Positions 35,477 to 45,572 of a stretch of 64,000 bases of DNA are shown here, one piece after another (the stretch's first letter is position 1; each line of letters begins with the position of its first letter). The position numbers and the translations under genes were made by a program. This DNA comes from Planctomycetota bacterium (GTDB taxonomy: Bacteria > Planctomycetota > UBA1135 > GCA-002686595), in contig JADYYP010000045.1 in the NCBI GenBank assembly GCA_020853575.1, forward strand, positions 124,001 to 188,000. The letters run 5' to 3'. Below the pieces are notes generated by a model, which was not told where the DNA came from, did no database searches, and worked only from the letters and a program-made list of their open reading frames with translations.

Positions 35477-37036
35477 TCAACCGACGGGTAGGGAGCGTCC
35501 CTCGTCGATCAGAGCGCTCAAGGCCGCCGCCAAGGCGTTCTGCGAGAAGGGCTTGGCCAGCGTGGCCGTGTCCGAGCGCACGGCAAGTTCGCGCAGCTCG
35601 GTGGCATGGCCGGAGATCAACAGCGCACGCAATCTCGGATGCTGCACGCGCAGGGCTTCGACGAGCTCGCGCCCGTTGGCGTCGGCCAAGCCGATGTCGA
35701 CCGCCGCGACCTCGATCTCTGGATGGCGCGCGATCAGCTCGTGCGCCTCGCGGCCGCCCGTCGCACGGAAGACGCGGTAGCCCAGCGGCTCGAGCAGGGA
35801 AGCCAGCAACGCGAGCTGCACCAGATCGTCCTCCACCACCAGCAGCGGGATCGCGCGTGCGGTCGGTCGGATGGCGCGCGCACCGGGCAGCGGCGCGGAG
35901 ACGTAGCTTGGAAGCACGATGCGGAACAACGAGCCACGCCCGACTTGGCTCGAGACCGTGATCGTGCCGCCGCTCTGCTGCACGATGCCGAGGGTGGTCG
36001 AAAGTCCCAGCCCGGTTCCCTCCTCCGCCTTGGTGGTGAAGAACGGCTCGAAGATGTGAGGCAGGTCGTCGTGCGCGATCCCCGCGCCGTTGTCCTCGAC
36101 CTCGATCACGACGCACTCGCCGGTGACGCGCTCATCGTCGCGCGCGTTGCGCGCCCGGATCCAGAGCTCTCCGCCGTTGGGCATGGCATCGCGCGCATTG
36201 ACCGCCAGGTTGAGCAGGATCTGGGTCAGTTGCGTGGCGTCTCCCCATACCGGCGCCACGTCGGGAGCAATCGCCGTCGTCAGGCGAATGCGACTGCCCA
36301 GCAGGCTGCGCAACACCCCGCTGAAGTCGCCGATCAGACGCCGCATGTCGAGCACTTCGGGCTGCAGCTCCTGGCGCTTGCCCAGGGCCAGCAGCCGTTG
36401 CGTCATCGTCGCTCCGCGCTGGGCTGCCTGCTCGATGATGCCGAGCAAGCGCTTGCGGCGCTCTGCGTCGGGCTCTTCGCGTGCGAGCTCGCAGGCACCG
36501 AAAATCGCGGTCAGCAAGTTTCGGAAGTCGTGCGCGACGCCGCCCGCGAAGCGTCCGATCGACTCCAATCGAACGGCCTGTTCGAGCTCGCGGCGCTTGA
36601 GCTCGATCTCGGCCTGCATGCGGCGCTGCTCACGGCGCAGCGCAGCGGCTTCGAGCGCCTGACGCACGGCTGGCGCCAGGCGACTCAGGCGGTCCTTCAG
36701 CAAGTAGTCCTGGGCGCCAGCCTTGACGCACGCCACCGCGGTCTCGTCGCTGATCGAGCCCGAGACCACGATCAGCGGCGTGTCGGGACTGCACTCGCGG
36801 CAGATCGCCAGCGCTTGGAAGGCGTCGAAGCCCGGCAGCGAGTAATCGCACAGGATCACGTCCCAGTGCTCGACCAGCGCTCCGCGCAACGCCGATTCGG
36901 CGTCGACCAAGCGCCAATGGGGCTTCCCGAAGTCACGCTCGAGCGCGCGGAGCAGGAGCTCAGCGTCGTCCTTGCTGTCGTCGACCAGCAGGACGCGCAG
37001 GGGTTGCGCGAGGGGCGCGGCAGGTTGCGAGGTCAT
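35477..37036 (-). CDS. Hybrid protein: receiver - histidine kinase - receiver
   Basis: This 519-residue cytoplasmic signalling protein has three parts. An N-terminal receiver has its phosphoacceptor Asp in VILCDYSLPG and Lys in YLLKDRL. The kinase follows, with the H-box as FAGGVAHDFRNLLTAI and the ATP-binding N, G1 and G2 boxes NLAVNARDAMP, VEDNGAGI and GTGLGLST. A C-terminal receiver has VAAVDIGLADANG and LAKPFSQ. The ATG at 37036 has AAGGA upstream at proper spacing. It is the last gene of a three-gene phosphorelay cluster, 16 bases after a single-domain receiver. The output is not apparent because none of the three proteins has a DNA-binding domain. Confidence 0.93.
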   Translation of the reverse strand: MTSQPAAPLAQPLRVLLVDDSKDDAELLLRALERDFGKPHWRLVDAESALRGALVEHWDVILCDYSLPGFDAFQALAICRECSPDTPLIVVSGSISDETAVACVKAGAQDYLLKDRLSRLAPAVRQALEAAALRREQRRMQAEIELKRRELEQAVRLESIGRFAGGVAHDFRNLLTAIFGACELAREEPDAERRKRLLGIIEQAAQRGATMTQRLLALGKRQELQPEVLDMRRLIGDFSGVLRSLLGSRIRLTTAIAPDVAPVWGDATQLTQILLNLAVNARDAMPNGGELWIRARNARDDERVTGECVVIEVEDNGAGIAHDDLPHIFEPFFTTKAEEGTGLGLSTTLGIVQQSGGTITVSSQVGRGSLFRIVLPSYVSAPLPGARAIRPTARAIPLLVVEDDLVQLALLASLLEPLGYRVFRATGGREAHELIARHPEIEVAAVDIGLADANGRELVEALRVQHPRLRALLISGHATELRELAVRSDTATLAKPFSQNALAAALSALIDEGRSLPVG

Positions 37037-37052
37037 CTGGGGCTTCCTTCGA

Positions 37053-37493
37053 TCAGCGGTGGGGGAGCACACTCTCGTTGATGGTCAACCAATAGTCGCC
37101 GATGCCGCGCACGGCCTCGGCGAAGCGCTCGAACTCGACGGGTTTGACGACGTAGCTGTTCGCACCGAGGCGGTAGCACTCTTCGAGATCGCGCTGCTCG
37201 CGCGACGAGCTCAACACCACCACCGGCAGGAGGCGCGTGCGTACCTCCGCTCGCAAGATGCGCAGCAGCTCGACGCCGCCGATCTTGGGCAACTTCAGGT
37301 CGAGCACGATCAAGCGCGGGAGCGCTCCGTGCCGCGCTCGAGGCTCTTCGAGCCCGAGCACTTGGAGAGCCTCCAAACCGTCCCGGGCGCGGTGCACGCG
37401 GCGCGCGACGCCGTGCTTGCGCAACGTGCGCATGGTCAACTCCGCGTCCTCCTCGGAGTCTTCGACCAGCAGGATCTCGAATCCGGGGCTCAC
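37053..37493 (-). CDS. Single-domain response regulator, Rcp1-like
   Basis: This 146-residue protein is one receiver domain with acidic residues in LLVEDSEEDAEL, the phosphoacceptor Asp in LIVLDLKLPKIGG, a Ser in VVLSSSREQRDL and Lys in YVVKPVEF. This form resembles Rcp1-type regulators partnered with phytochrome- or CHASE-type kinases. The GTG start overlaps the stop of the kinase gene as GTGA. It probably carries phosphate between the CHASE-type kinase and the hybrid protein downstream. Confidence 0.94.
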   Translation of the reverse strand: MSPGFEILLVEDSEEDAELTMRTLRKHGVARRVHRARDGLEALQVLGLEEPRARHGALPRLIVLDLKLPKIGGVELLRILRAEVRTRLLPVVVLSSSREQRDLEECYRLGANSYVVKPVEFERFAEAVRGIGDYWLTINESVLPHR

Positions 37494-39154
37494 GGTGCGC
37501 GACTCACCGGAAGGGTCAAGGTGAAGCTCGCTTCATGCCCCGGCTCACCCTGCGCATCGAGTGTGCCGCCGTGCCGCGCCAGGATGCGACGTGCCAAAGC
37601 CAGTCCCAACCCCGTGCCCTCGAACTCCTCGGCACGATGCAGGCGCTGGAAAACGCCGAACAACTGGGCGGCGAAGCGCATGTCGAATCCGACCCCGTCG
37701 TCGCGCACGACGATCACGGCGCGCGCGTCATCGGAGCGCGACTCGACCGAGACGTGCGCCACATCGCGCGGACGAGTGAACTTGATCGCATTGGAGAGCA
37801 AGTTCCTGAGCGCCACCTCGAGCAGGGCGCGGTCGGCGTGGACCGTGGGCAGGTCGCCGCGCCGGAATTCGATGCGCCTTCCCTCGCGCTCGTTGGCCAG
37901 CTGATCCCAGACGCCGTCCACCAACGGGCCCGTGTCGAGCGGCTCGAGATGCAGATCCTGACGCGATGCACGCGACAGGCGCAGCAGATCGTCGATCAGC
38001 TGCCCCATGCGCTCGGAGTTGCGCGCGATGGCCTCGACGCAGTGACGTGCGTCGGGGCCGAGCTCGGTCGAGTGTTCTTCCACGAGCACCTTCGAGAAGC
38101 CGCTCAAGGCGCGCAAGGGCGCGCGCAAGTCGTGGGACACGGAGTACGAGAAGCTGTCCAACTCCTCGTTCGCGGAGCGCAGCTCGCGCGTGCGCAGCCG
38201 CACCTGGTGTTGGATCTCCAGCTCACGGCGCACCGTTGCGCGCTGCCACTGGACGACGACCAAGCTGGCCAGTGCGCCGATCGACAGCACGATCAGCGGC
38301 GCCGGGGCGACGGGCCTGCTCAGCGCCGGGTTCTCGGCCGCCACCAGCGATCGCTCCCGACCACCCAGGTCGAACTCGTTCCAGGCCAGTGCCCCGCGCT
38401 TCGTGCGTTCGATCGTTCCGCGCGCGCGGGGCTCGACGGCGGTCGCGGTCAACTCGAACTCGTTTCCGTCGCAGTCGCGATCGAACAACGTGTAGACGAA
38501 CGTGTCGGGCGACGCGTGGGCACCGGCCTCGGAGCTGGTCAGCCAAGACGCGAGCACGCCGATCGGTGCGCTCGCCCCCGATGTGCTGACCGCGGCGCAC
38601 AGCAGCGTCTTGCTCGGCCCGGCGCCCGAGCCCGCTCCGCCGTCCGCGGTGCTGGGCATTCCAGCCACCAGCCCGTCTCGAGCGTGCGCGGTGCCGAGGA
38701 ACTCGGTGTCGGCTGCCGCCGCGAGAGCTGCGCCGACGTCCGCGCGAGATACGCTCGCTGGCCACACGTGGCGCAGCTCCCACGCACCGGACTCTTCGGG
38801 AACGAACAGAGCGTAGGTGCGGCTACCGGGCGCGCCGCGGTCGAGATGGGCGGCGAAGCGCTCGAATTCCTGCGCCTCGACGGACTGGCTGCTCTCGAAG
38901 AACCCACCGAAGGTCGAGAGGTCCGCGAGAACCGCCTGTTGCCGCTCGACCCAGGCCGCAACGATCTCCGTTGCCTCGCGAGCGCTCTCCGCGTGGCGCA
39001 GCGCGGACTCGCGACTGTCGGCGTACAGGTAGGCGCCGAGCGTGACCGCAGCGCAGGCGGCTCCCCAGAACCAGGGGAGCGCGCGCGCCGAACGGCGCGG
39101 CGCGTCGACCCCGCTGGCGTGGAATGCGGGCGATTGTGGGGTGGCGAGCGACAT
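37490..39154 (-). CDS. Membrane sensor histidine kinase with extracytoplasmic CHASE-like domain
   Basis: This 554-residue sensor has two transmembrane segments (WGAACAAVTLGAYLYA and PAPLIVLSIGALASLVVVQ) flanking a region of about 220 residues that looks CHASE-like (FERFAAHLDRG, TYALFVPEE). The cytoplasmic part has a coiled linker, the H-box SYSVSHDLRAPLRAL, and the ATP-binding NLLSNAIKFT, VRDDGVGFD and GTGLGLALA boxes, typical of phytochrome-like kinases. The ATG at 39154 is likely; a second ATG at 39217 would add 21 residues. It is the first gene of the phosphorelay cluster. The ligand is unknown. Confidence 0.92.
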   Translation of the reverse strand: MSLATPQSPAFHASGVDAPRRSARALPWFWGAACAAVTLGAYLYADSRESALRHAESAREATEIVAAWVERQQAVLADLSTFGGFFESSQSVEAQEFERFAAHLDRGAPGSRTYALFVPEESGAWELRHVWPASVSRADVGAALAAAADTEFLGTAHARDGLVAGMPSTADGGAGSGAGPSKTLLCAAVSTSGASAPIGVLASWLTSSEAGAHASPDTFVYTLFDRDCDGNEFELTATAVEPRARGTIERTKRGALAWNEFDLGGRERSLVAAENPALSRPVAPAPLIVLSIGALASLVVVQWQRATVRRELEIQHQVRLRTRELRSANEELDSFSYSVSHDLRAPLRALSGFSKVLVEEHSTELGPDARHCVEAIARNSERMGQLIDDLLRLSRASRQDLHLEPLDTGPLVDGVWDQLANEREGRRIEFRRGDLPTVHADRALLEVALRNLLSNAIKFTRPRDVAHVSVESRSDDARAVIVVRDDGVGFDMRFAAQLFGVFQRLHRAEEFEGTGLGLALARRILARHGGTLDAQGEPGHEASFTLTLPVSRAP

Positions 39155-39337
39155 GAGCACCCGTGAGGGAGCAGGACCAGAGCGCGGGCCGCGAACCGCG
39201 CGCGCCGGGAGTGCCATATCGGGAGGGCGGGCACGCTCGACGGCCCGTGAGCGTAGCGCGCGGATGTCGCGCAGTCAGCGGCGGCGCCTGCGGCCCCGCC
39301 GCCGAAGTCCGCGGTCGATCGCGGGTCGCGCTCGCGC

Positions 39338-39343
39338 TACACT
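39338..39343 (+). promoter_or_regulatory. -10 element TACACT of the bL34-like gene
   Basis: TACACT, preceded by GC, lies 21 bases before the ATG. A weak -35 (TCGATC) sits 17 bases further upstream. Confidence 0.5.
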
Positions 39344-39364
39344 GTCGGCCACGAGCCATCACGC

Positions 39365-39490
39365 ATGAAGATCAACATCCGCAAGAGCAAAGCGAAGCAC
39401 GCCAAGAAGACCGGCTACCGAACGCGCCAAAAGACCAAGGGTGGTCGCAAGACCAACCGGCGTCAGCGGGCACGTCACGGCCGTATCTGA
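39365..39490 (+). CDS. Small basic protein resembling ribosomal protein bL34
   Basis: This 41-residue, extremely basic protein begins MKINIRKSKAKHAKKTGYR. It has the spaced pattern G-Y-R-x-R-x-x-T-K-x-G-R-K-x-x-x-R-R, which fits bL34 (G-F-R-x-R-x-x-T-x-x-G-R-x-x-x-x-x-R-R). The position of the Arg/Lys residues and the length (bL34 is about 44-47) support this. It has its own promoter element and the strongest terminator in the window, as expected of a highly expressed single gene. Against the call, rnpA and dnaA, the usual neighbours of rpmH, are absent. The family assignment needs a profile search, so no gene symbol is given. Confidence 0.6.
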   Translation: MKINIRKSKAKHAKKTGYRTRQKTKGGRKTNRRQRARHGRI

Positions 39491-39538
39491 AGCGCCGCAC
39501 GAGCCCAGACCGCGCCTGCGGTCGAAGCCGTCGATCCA

Positions 39539-39578
39539 CCCGAGAGTCTGCGCTCCCGCGCCGGCTCTCGGGCTTTTT
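39539..39578 (+). terminator. Intrinsic terminator with U-tract
   Basis: CCCGAGAG (39539-39546) pairs with CTCTCGGG (39565-39572), followed by C and TTTTT. It is 48 bases past the stop of the bL34-like gene and is the clearest rho-independent terminator in the window. Confidence 0.85.
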
Positions 39579-39604
39579 CGTCGCTTCCGATGCGCGCTTC
39601 CGCC

Positions 39605-39610
39605 TAGCCT
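39605..39610 (+). promoter_or_regulatory. -10 element TAGCCT of the DUF3311-symporter operon
   Basis: TAGCCT ends seven bases before the GTG at 39618, predicting a leaderless transcript for the symporter operon. Confidence 0.5.
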
Positions 39611-39617
39611 GGAGGGC

Positions 39618-39833
39618 GTGCCCGCTCGCCGTTCGCGCTGGATCGACCTCGGCTTCGCGTTGTACTGCGTGAGCGCCTTCGCCGCGGTCACTTGGCCGGT
39701 TTACGCCTGGACGGGCAATCGCATCCGGCCCTTCGTATTGGGGTTGCCGCTGTCCCTGGCCTGGATCGTCGGCTGGATCTTGGCGACGTTCCTCGCGCTC
39801 GCGATCTACGAGTTCTGGGGCCAGCGCCGCTGA
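39618..39833 (+). CDS. DUF3311-family small membrane protein
   Basis: This 71-residue protein has two transmembrane segments separated by a short loop with WPVYAWTGNRIRPFVLGLP. It matches the DUF3311 family, whose members are commonly encoded next to a sodium:solute symporter and are thought to assist it. The start is GTG, inferred from the TAGCCT element seven bases upstream. The symporter gene follows after five bases, so the two are co-transcribed. Confidence 0.85.
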   Translation: MPARRSRWIDLGFALYCVSAFAAVTWPVYAWTGNRIRPFVLGLPLSLAWIVGWILATFLALAIYEFWGQRR

Positions 39834-39838
39834 ACGCC

Positions 39839-41335
39839 ATGCAAGGCTCGGCAGCCGTCGTCGCGACCGTGGTGGTCTACCTCGTGGTTTGCACGGTGGT
39901 AGGCCTTTGGCCCAGCAAAGGTGCGCGCAATGCGGTCGTCGGCTACGTCGCTGGCGACCGCTCGCTGGGCCTGGTGCTGATGTACTTCATCACCGGCGCG
40001 ACGATCTTCTCGGCGTTCACGTTCCTGGGGATGCCCGGCCAAGCGTGCTCGCAGGGCGCCGCCTCGTTCTACATCCTGAGCTACGGGCTGCTCGGTTTCG
40101 TGCCGTTCTACTTCCTCGGGCCGCGCGCCGCGCGCGTCGGACGAGCGCACGGATTCGTGACGCAAGCGGAGATGCTCGCCCATCGCTTCCGCTGCCCGCG
40201 CCTGGCGCTGTTGATGGCACTGATCAGCCTGATCGCCTTCGTGCCCTACATCGCGCTGCAGATCCGCGGCGCGGGCTTGATCTTCGACATCGTCTCCGGC
40301 GGAGCGATCCCCACTTGGCTCGGTGCGGCGTTGGTGTACACGGTGGTGCTCGCCTACGTCGCGAAGAGTGGCCTGATGGGCGTCGGCTGGACCAACGTGT
40401 TGCAGGGCGTGCTGATGCTCGGCATGGCCTGGGGCTTGGGTCTGTACCTGCCGATCAAGATGTACGGCGGCGTCGAGGCCATGTTCGAAGCGATCGCCCA
40501 GGCGCGGCCGGAGATGCTGGTCGCGCCCGGGCTCGCGAAGCGCATCGCGGAATCACCGCAGACGCCGTGGACTTGGAGCGAGTACAGCTCCGCGGTGCTG
40601 GTCAGCACACTGGGGTTCTCGTGCTGGCCGCATTTGTTCATGAAGGCCTTCACGGCCAAGGACGACCGCACGATCCGGCGCTCCGTGGTGCTGTACCCCA
40701 CGTTCCTCGTGTTCCAGATTCCGATCCTGTTGATGGGCTTCGCGGGCGTGCTGCATCCGCGCGCACCGAGCGATCTCAACCAGATCGTGCCGTTCCTCTT
40801 GCTCGACGCCCAAGTTCCGGCCGTGGTGATTGGCCTGTTCTGCGCCGGCGCGCTCGCCGCCGCGATGGGCGGGGATGCCATCGGGCACGCGGCGGCTTCG
40901 ATCGCGGTGCGCGACGGTGTGGTCGGTGGGCTGGGCATCGCATTGACACCCGAACAGCAGCGCAGCTGGATCCGCTGGACGCTGGTTCCGCTGCTGCTGG
41001 CCGCCTACGCGCTGGCGATGTGGTGGCAAGAGTCGCTGGTGTGGCTGCTGCTGTTCGCCTACGGGCCGATCACGCAGTTCATGCCGGCGGTCGTCGCTGC
41101 GTTGTACTCGCGGCGCGCGACCGCCGCCGGGATCGTCAGCGGGCTCGCGCTCGGCATCGCGGTCACGCTGCTGTTCGTCGTGCGCAAGGACCTGCGACCC
41201 TGGCCGGTGCACGAGGGGCTGTACGGCCTGACAGCGAACGTGCTCGCCCTGATCACCGTTTCGGCCTTGACGCGCCGCGCGGATCGATCCCACGACGAGC
41301 GCTTCGTCGAGCTGGCCGCGACGCGCGATTCCTGA
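39839..41335 (+). CDS. Sodium:solute symporter (SSS family)
   Basis: This 498-residue inner-membrane transporter has about 13 hydrophobic segments. Family features are VGYVAGDRSLGLVLMYFITGAT (given in part), QGAASFYILSYGLLGF, and the sodium-site region around LFCAGALAAAMGGDAIGHAAASIAV (also in part). Such proteins import sugars, amino acids, carboxylates or other small molecules with sodium. The substrate is not indicated by neighbours. Pairing with a DUF3311 protein resembles the YhjB/YhjC arrangement of Bacillus. The ATG follows the DUF3311 stop directly. Confidence 0.93.
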   Translation: MQGSAAVVATVVVYLVVCTVVGLWPSKGARNAVVGYVAGDRSLGLVLMYFITGATIFSAFTFLGMPGQACSQGAASFYILSYGLLGFVPFYFLGPRAARVGRAHGFVTQAEMLAHRFRCPRLALLMALISLIAFVPYIALQIRGAGLIFDIVSGGAIPTWLGAALVYTVVLAYVAKSGLMGVGWTNVLQGVLMLGMAWGLGLYLPIKMYGGVEAMFEAIAQARPEMLVAPGLAKRIAESPQTPWTWSEYSSAVLVSTLGFSCWPHLFMKAFTAKDDRTIRRSVVLYPTFLVFQIPILLMGFAGVLHPRAPSDLNQIVPFLLLDAQVPAVVIGLFCAGALAAAMGGDAIGHAAASIAVRDGVVGGLGIALTPEQQRSWIRWTLVPLLLAAYALAMWWQESLVWLLLFAYGPITQFMPAVVAALYSRRATAAGIVSGLALGIAVTLLFVVRKDLRPWPVHEGLYGLTANVLALITVSALTRRADRSHDERFVELAATRDS

Positions 41336-41360
41336 GCTCCGCAGGAGTTCTGGCACGCGC

Positions 41361-42503
41361 TCACGGCGCGCGGCGGAAGCAGCGTGCCAGCGTCAGGTCT
41401 TGGTCGCGATACGAGCTCTGCTTGCGGCCCTCGGCGTACAGGCGCGTCGGCACACCCGAAGATCGATAGAAGCGCAAGCGGAAGAAGACCTGGCCATCCT
41501 CGACCAGGAACGGAACGTCGTGCGCGCGCACCTCCAGCACCGCTGCGGTGCCTTGACGTCCGCCCTCGGTGGTCTCGCTGCAGCCGAAGCCGTTGTCGAA
41601 GAAACCGGCGTAGTTGTTGCGCATCTCACCCACGTCGACATCGACCGGGAGCATCTCGGCGGCGAGGTGCGGCGGGATCACCACACGCTCGCGGCTGGCG
41701 AAGATGTAGAAGCTGCCGGGGGAGAGGATGCAAGTGCCGGAGGGAGCGTGCACCGGCTCCCAGAACTCGCGCGGATCGTGGCCTCCCTCGCGTGAGAAGT
41801 TCACCACGCCCGTGTGACCCTGCGCGCGCCATCCCGCGGGCTCGCGCCCCTCGAGGCCCAGGTGGAGCTCGATGCCGCCGGCGTCGTCGAAACGCACATC
41901 CGCGGCAGGCACCGGGCGGTCTCCGCGCCAGCACAGCGGAGTGCGCTCGTATTCCGCGCGCAGCTCCTCGGTCGAGAGCGCCGGCTCGCCGCGCGCCAGG
42001 CGCAGCTGGCACAGGCGATCACCGCGCTTGAGTCGCACCGGGAACGACAGCGGCGAAACCTCGAGCCACAAGCGGCCGTGGTATCCCGCGGGTGCTTCGT
42101 TGAAGCGTGGGTGCCCCGGCACGAGCACGCGTGTGAAGAGATCGCAGCGACCGGTCGAGCTGCGTGGATTGAACGCCGCGGAGACGTCGCTCGGAAGCGC
42201 GAGTTGCTCCTCGAGCGGAACCAGATAGACCAGTCCCTTCTCGAGCACCGCGCCGTCGCCGCCCAGCCACAGTCGACTGGTTTCGAGCTGCTCCAAGCGC
42301 GCTTCGAGCGCCGTACGTCCGGGCAGGAACCCCGCGCGGATGCGCGAGGCGAACGAACCGATCCGCAGATCGAGGCTTGCCGCCTGGAGTTGGTCGAGTG
42401 CGATCGGAGGCGCGCCAGGCCGCGGTAGCAGCGCGGAGCCGAACAGGGCTTCGAGATCGCGATCGACGAGCAAGTGTCCCGCACAGTCGCGCGCGTCGTT
42501 CAT
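41361..42503 (-). CDS. Double-domain 2'-deoxycytidine 5'-triphosphate deaminase
   Basis: At 380 residues this enzyme matches the long dCTP deaminase type, made of two dUTPase/Dcd-like halves. The first half has LQAASLDLRIGSFASRI, the nucleotide-binding FNPRSSTGRCDLFTRVL and GYHGRLWLEVSPLSFPVRL (parts). The second half has GVVNFSREGGHDPREFWEPV and LSPGSFYIFASRERVVIPPHLAAEM, in part. It deaminates dCTP to dUTP, feeding dTMP synthesis. The ATG is preceded by a TATCCT element ending nine bases away, so the mRNA leader would be about three bases. Confidence 0.92.
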   Translation of the reverse strand: MNDARDCAGHLLVDRDLEALFGSALLPRPGAPPIALDQLQAASLDLRIGSFASRIRAGFLPGRTALEARLEQLETSRLWLGGDGAVLEKGLVYLVPLEEQLALPSDVSAAFNPRSSTGRCDLFTRVLVPGHPRFNEAPAGYHGRLWLEVSPLSFPVRLKRGDRLCQLRLARGEPALSTEELRAEYERTPLCWRGDRPVPAADVRFDDAGGIELHLGLEGREPAGWRAQGHTGVVNFSREGGHDPREFWEPVHAPSGTCILSPGSFYIFASRERVVIPPHLAAEMLPVDVDVGEMRNNYAGFFDNGFGCSETTEGGRQGTAAVLEVRAHDVPFLVEDGQVFFRLRFYRSSGVPTRLYAEGRKQSSYRDQDLTLARCFRRAP

Positions 42504-42512
42504 GGGGCAAAG

Positions 42513-42518
42513 AGGATA
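42513..42518 (-). promoter_or_regulatory. -10 element TATCCT of the dCTP deaminase gene
   Basis: TATCCT on the minus strand ends nine bases before the ATG at 42503. The predicted leader is about three bases. Confidence 0.5.
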
Positions 42519-42563
42519 CGCGCAGGCAGGCCGAGGTAGCAGAGGGCGACCGCTGAGCTTCGT

Positions 42564-44258
42564 TCAGGTCGCCCGCCGCTCCGCGCGCAGGGCCTCGACG
42601 ATCTGCGTCGCATCGAGGGCCTCGATGCGCTCGGCGCGCAGGATGGCCCCGACGATTTCGAGCGAGGCCTCGACTTCCTGGGCCACGACGTGGTCCGCTC
42701 CCGCGGCGCTCAAATGCCGCTCGTCGGCCGAGAATCGCGCCCGCGCGGTCAGCGGCACATTCGGCGCCCGCCCGCGGACGGCGCGTGTCGCGCGCAGCGT
42801 GGCATCGGGATCGTTGAGCAGCAGCACGACGTGGGCCGCATCCGCGACGCGCACGCGCTGCAGGATTTCGGCGTTGGTCGCGTCTCCGTAGTGGATCGGC
42901 TCGCCGCGTGCCCGTGCCGTTCGCACGCGCTCGGGGTCGAGCTCGACGATCACGTAGGGCAACTGAGCGCGCCTGAGCGCGGTCGCCAGGAGCTCGCCAC
43001 CGACGCCGAAACCCAACAAGACCACGTGGCCACGGAGCTCGTCCGTGGCGTGCCGGTCGTTGACTTGACGCAACCCGAGGATGCGCTCGACGCCTTCGAG
43101 CCTCCGTGCGCCAGCAGCGAGGTGGGGTCCCAGGCGCAAGGCCAGCGGCGTGACCAGCATGGTCAGCACGCTCGCATCGAGGAACAGCGCGCGTTCGCGT
43201 GGGCTGATCAGCCCCAGGTCTCCACCGAGGTCCGCGAGCACGAAGCTGAATTCGCCGATCTGGGCCAGGGCCACGGCGGAGAGCACCGCGACGCGCAGCG
43301 GCAGACGCATCACCAGCACAGCCAGCGCAGCGAGCGCGAATTTCCCGAACAGCAGCGCTCCCGCGAGGCCGGTGACGACCAGTGGTTCCTCCGCCAGCAC
43401 CGTCAGGTCCAGCAGCATCCCCATCGAGACGAAGAACAGGCTCGTGAACAGGTCGCGCAAGGGCAACACATCGGCCAGCGCCTGGTGCCCGTACTCACCA
43501 TCCGCGAGGATCACGCCCGCCAAGAAGGCTCCCAGAGCGAGCGATAGCCCGACCTCCGCGGTGGCCCAGGCGATCGCTCCGCAGGCCAAGACGACCGCCA
43601 GCAGGAACACGTCGCGTCGGCCGGTGCGTGTCACGAGATGGAATACGCGCGGCACGATGAAGCGCGCGGCCAGCAGCGCGAGCGCCATCACGACCGCCGC
43701 CTCGGCCAAGGCCCTGGCCACGGCCATGGGCCGGGCGTCGTCGACGGCGAGCATGGGCACGATCAACATCATCGGGACCACGCACAGGTCTTGGAACAAG
43801 AGCACGCCGACGATCAACCGACCGTGCAGTGCATTGACCTCGCCGCGCTCGCTCAATCCGCGCAAGACGATCGCGGTGCTCGACAGCGCCACGAGGAACC
43901 CGAAGAACAAAGCGCGGGCGGGAGCGAAGTCCAAGGCACGGCTGAGCGCGTAGGTGACGGCCAACGTCAGGCCGACTTGGAGCGCGCCCCCGACGCACAC
44001 CATGCGCGCGATGCGGCGCAGGCTCGACAAGGAAAACTCGAGGCCGATCGTGAACAGCAGCAGCACGACCCCGACCTCCGCCAGCACCTCGATGCGTGCC
44101 GCGTCGCGCACCAGCGACAGCCCCGATGGCCCGAGCACGGCGCCGGCCACGAGGAAGCCCGCGATCGCGGGCAACTTGACGCGGTGCAGCACGAGCACGA
44201 CAGCGATCGCGGCAGCGAGGACCAACGTCAGATCGCGGAGCAGCGCGTGGTCGACCAT
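42564..44258 (-). CDS. CPA2-family cation/proton antiporter with TrkA-N domain
   Basis: This 564-residue protein resembles KefB/KefC-type potassium/proton antiporters. The membrane half has about 12 segments, including [55 protein letters not shown] and the [14 protein letters not shown] region. A C-terminal TrkA-N Rossmann domain follows with [17 protein letters not shown] and the acidic IVELDPERV, which would bind NAD(H). The start is uncertain: I used the ATG at 44258, which places the first membrane segment normally, while earlier starts (44279, 44303) add up to 15 residues. It is divergent from sucC. Confidence 0.9.
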   Translation of the reverse strand: MVDHALLRDLTLVLAAAIAVVLVLHRVKLPAIAGFLVAGAVLGPSGLSLVRDAARIEVLAEVGVVLLLFTIGLEFSLSSLRRIARMVCVGGALQVGLTLAVTYALSRALDFAPARALFFGFLVALSSTAIVLRGLSERGEVNALHGRLIVGVLLFQDLCVVPMMLIVPMLAVDDARPMAVARALAEAAVVMALALLAARFIVPRVFHLVTRTGRRDVFLLAVVLACGAIAWATAEVGLSLALGAFLAGVILADGEYGHQALADVLPLRDLFTSLFFVSMGMLLDLTVLAEEPLVVTGLAGALLFGKFALAALAVLVMRLPLRVAVLSAVALAQIGEFSFVLADLGGDLGLISPRERALFLDASVLTMLVTPLALRLGPHLAAGARRLEGVERILGLRQVNDRHATDELRGHVVLLGFGVGGELLATALRRAQLPYVIVELDPERVRTARARGEPIHYGDATNAEILQRVRVADAAHVVLLLNDPDATLRATRAVRGRAPNVPLTARARFSADERHLSAAGADHVVAQEVEASLEIVGAILRAERIEALDATQIVEALRAERRAT

Positions 44259-44343
44259 GGGCGTACCGCGAGGCAGCATGCGAAGCGCTCGAAGACTCTC
44301 CAAGTCCGGCGCTCGGCCAGTTCCACCGCGGCGCCCGTTTCAC

Positions 44344-44349
44344 TACACT
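44344..44349 (+). promoter_or_regulatory. -10 element TACACT of sucCD
   Basis: TACACT, in the context CACTACACTT, lies 33 bases before the sucC ATG. TTCCAC 17 bases upstream is a poor -35. GGAAGGG precedes the ATG at normal distance. Confidence 0.5.
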
Positions 44350-44382
44350 TCCGCGCTCGTTTTTCGTCGCGGAAGGGTCCCC

Positions 44383-45561
<1,179 letters not shown>

Positions 45562-45572
45562 GGAATCGCACC

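Noticed and set aside
41330-41346. TCCTG/CAGGA stem at the symporter/dCTP deaminase junction
   Set aside because: The five-base stem with a seven-base loop is too weak to list as a terminator on its own, although it fits the junction pattern.
44359-44366. A run of Ts in the sucC leader that might mark a terminator
   Set aside because: No stable stem precedes it, and it lies between the -10 element and the ribosome site of an active operon.
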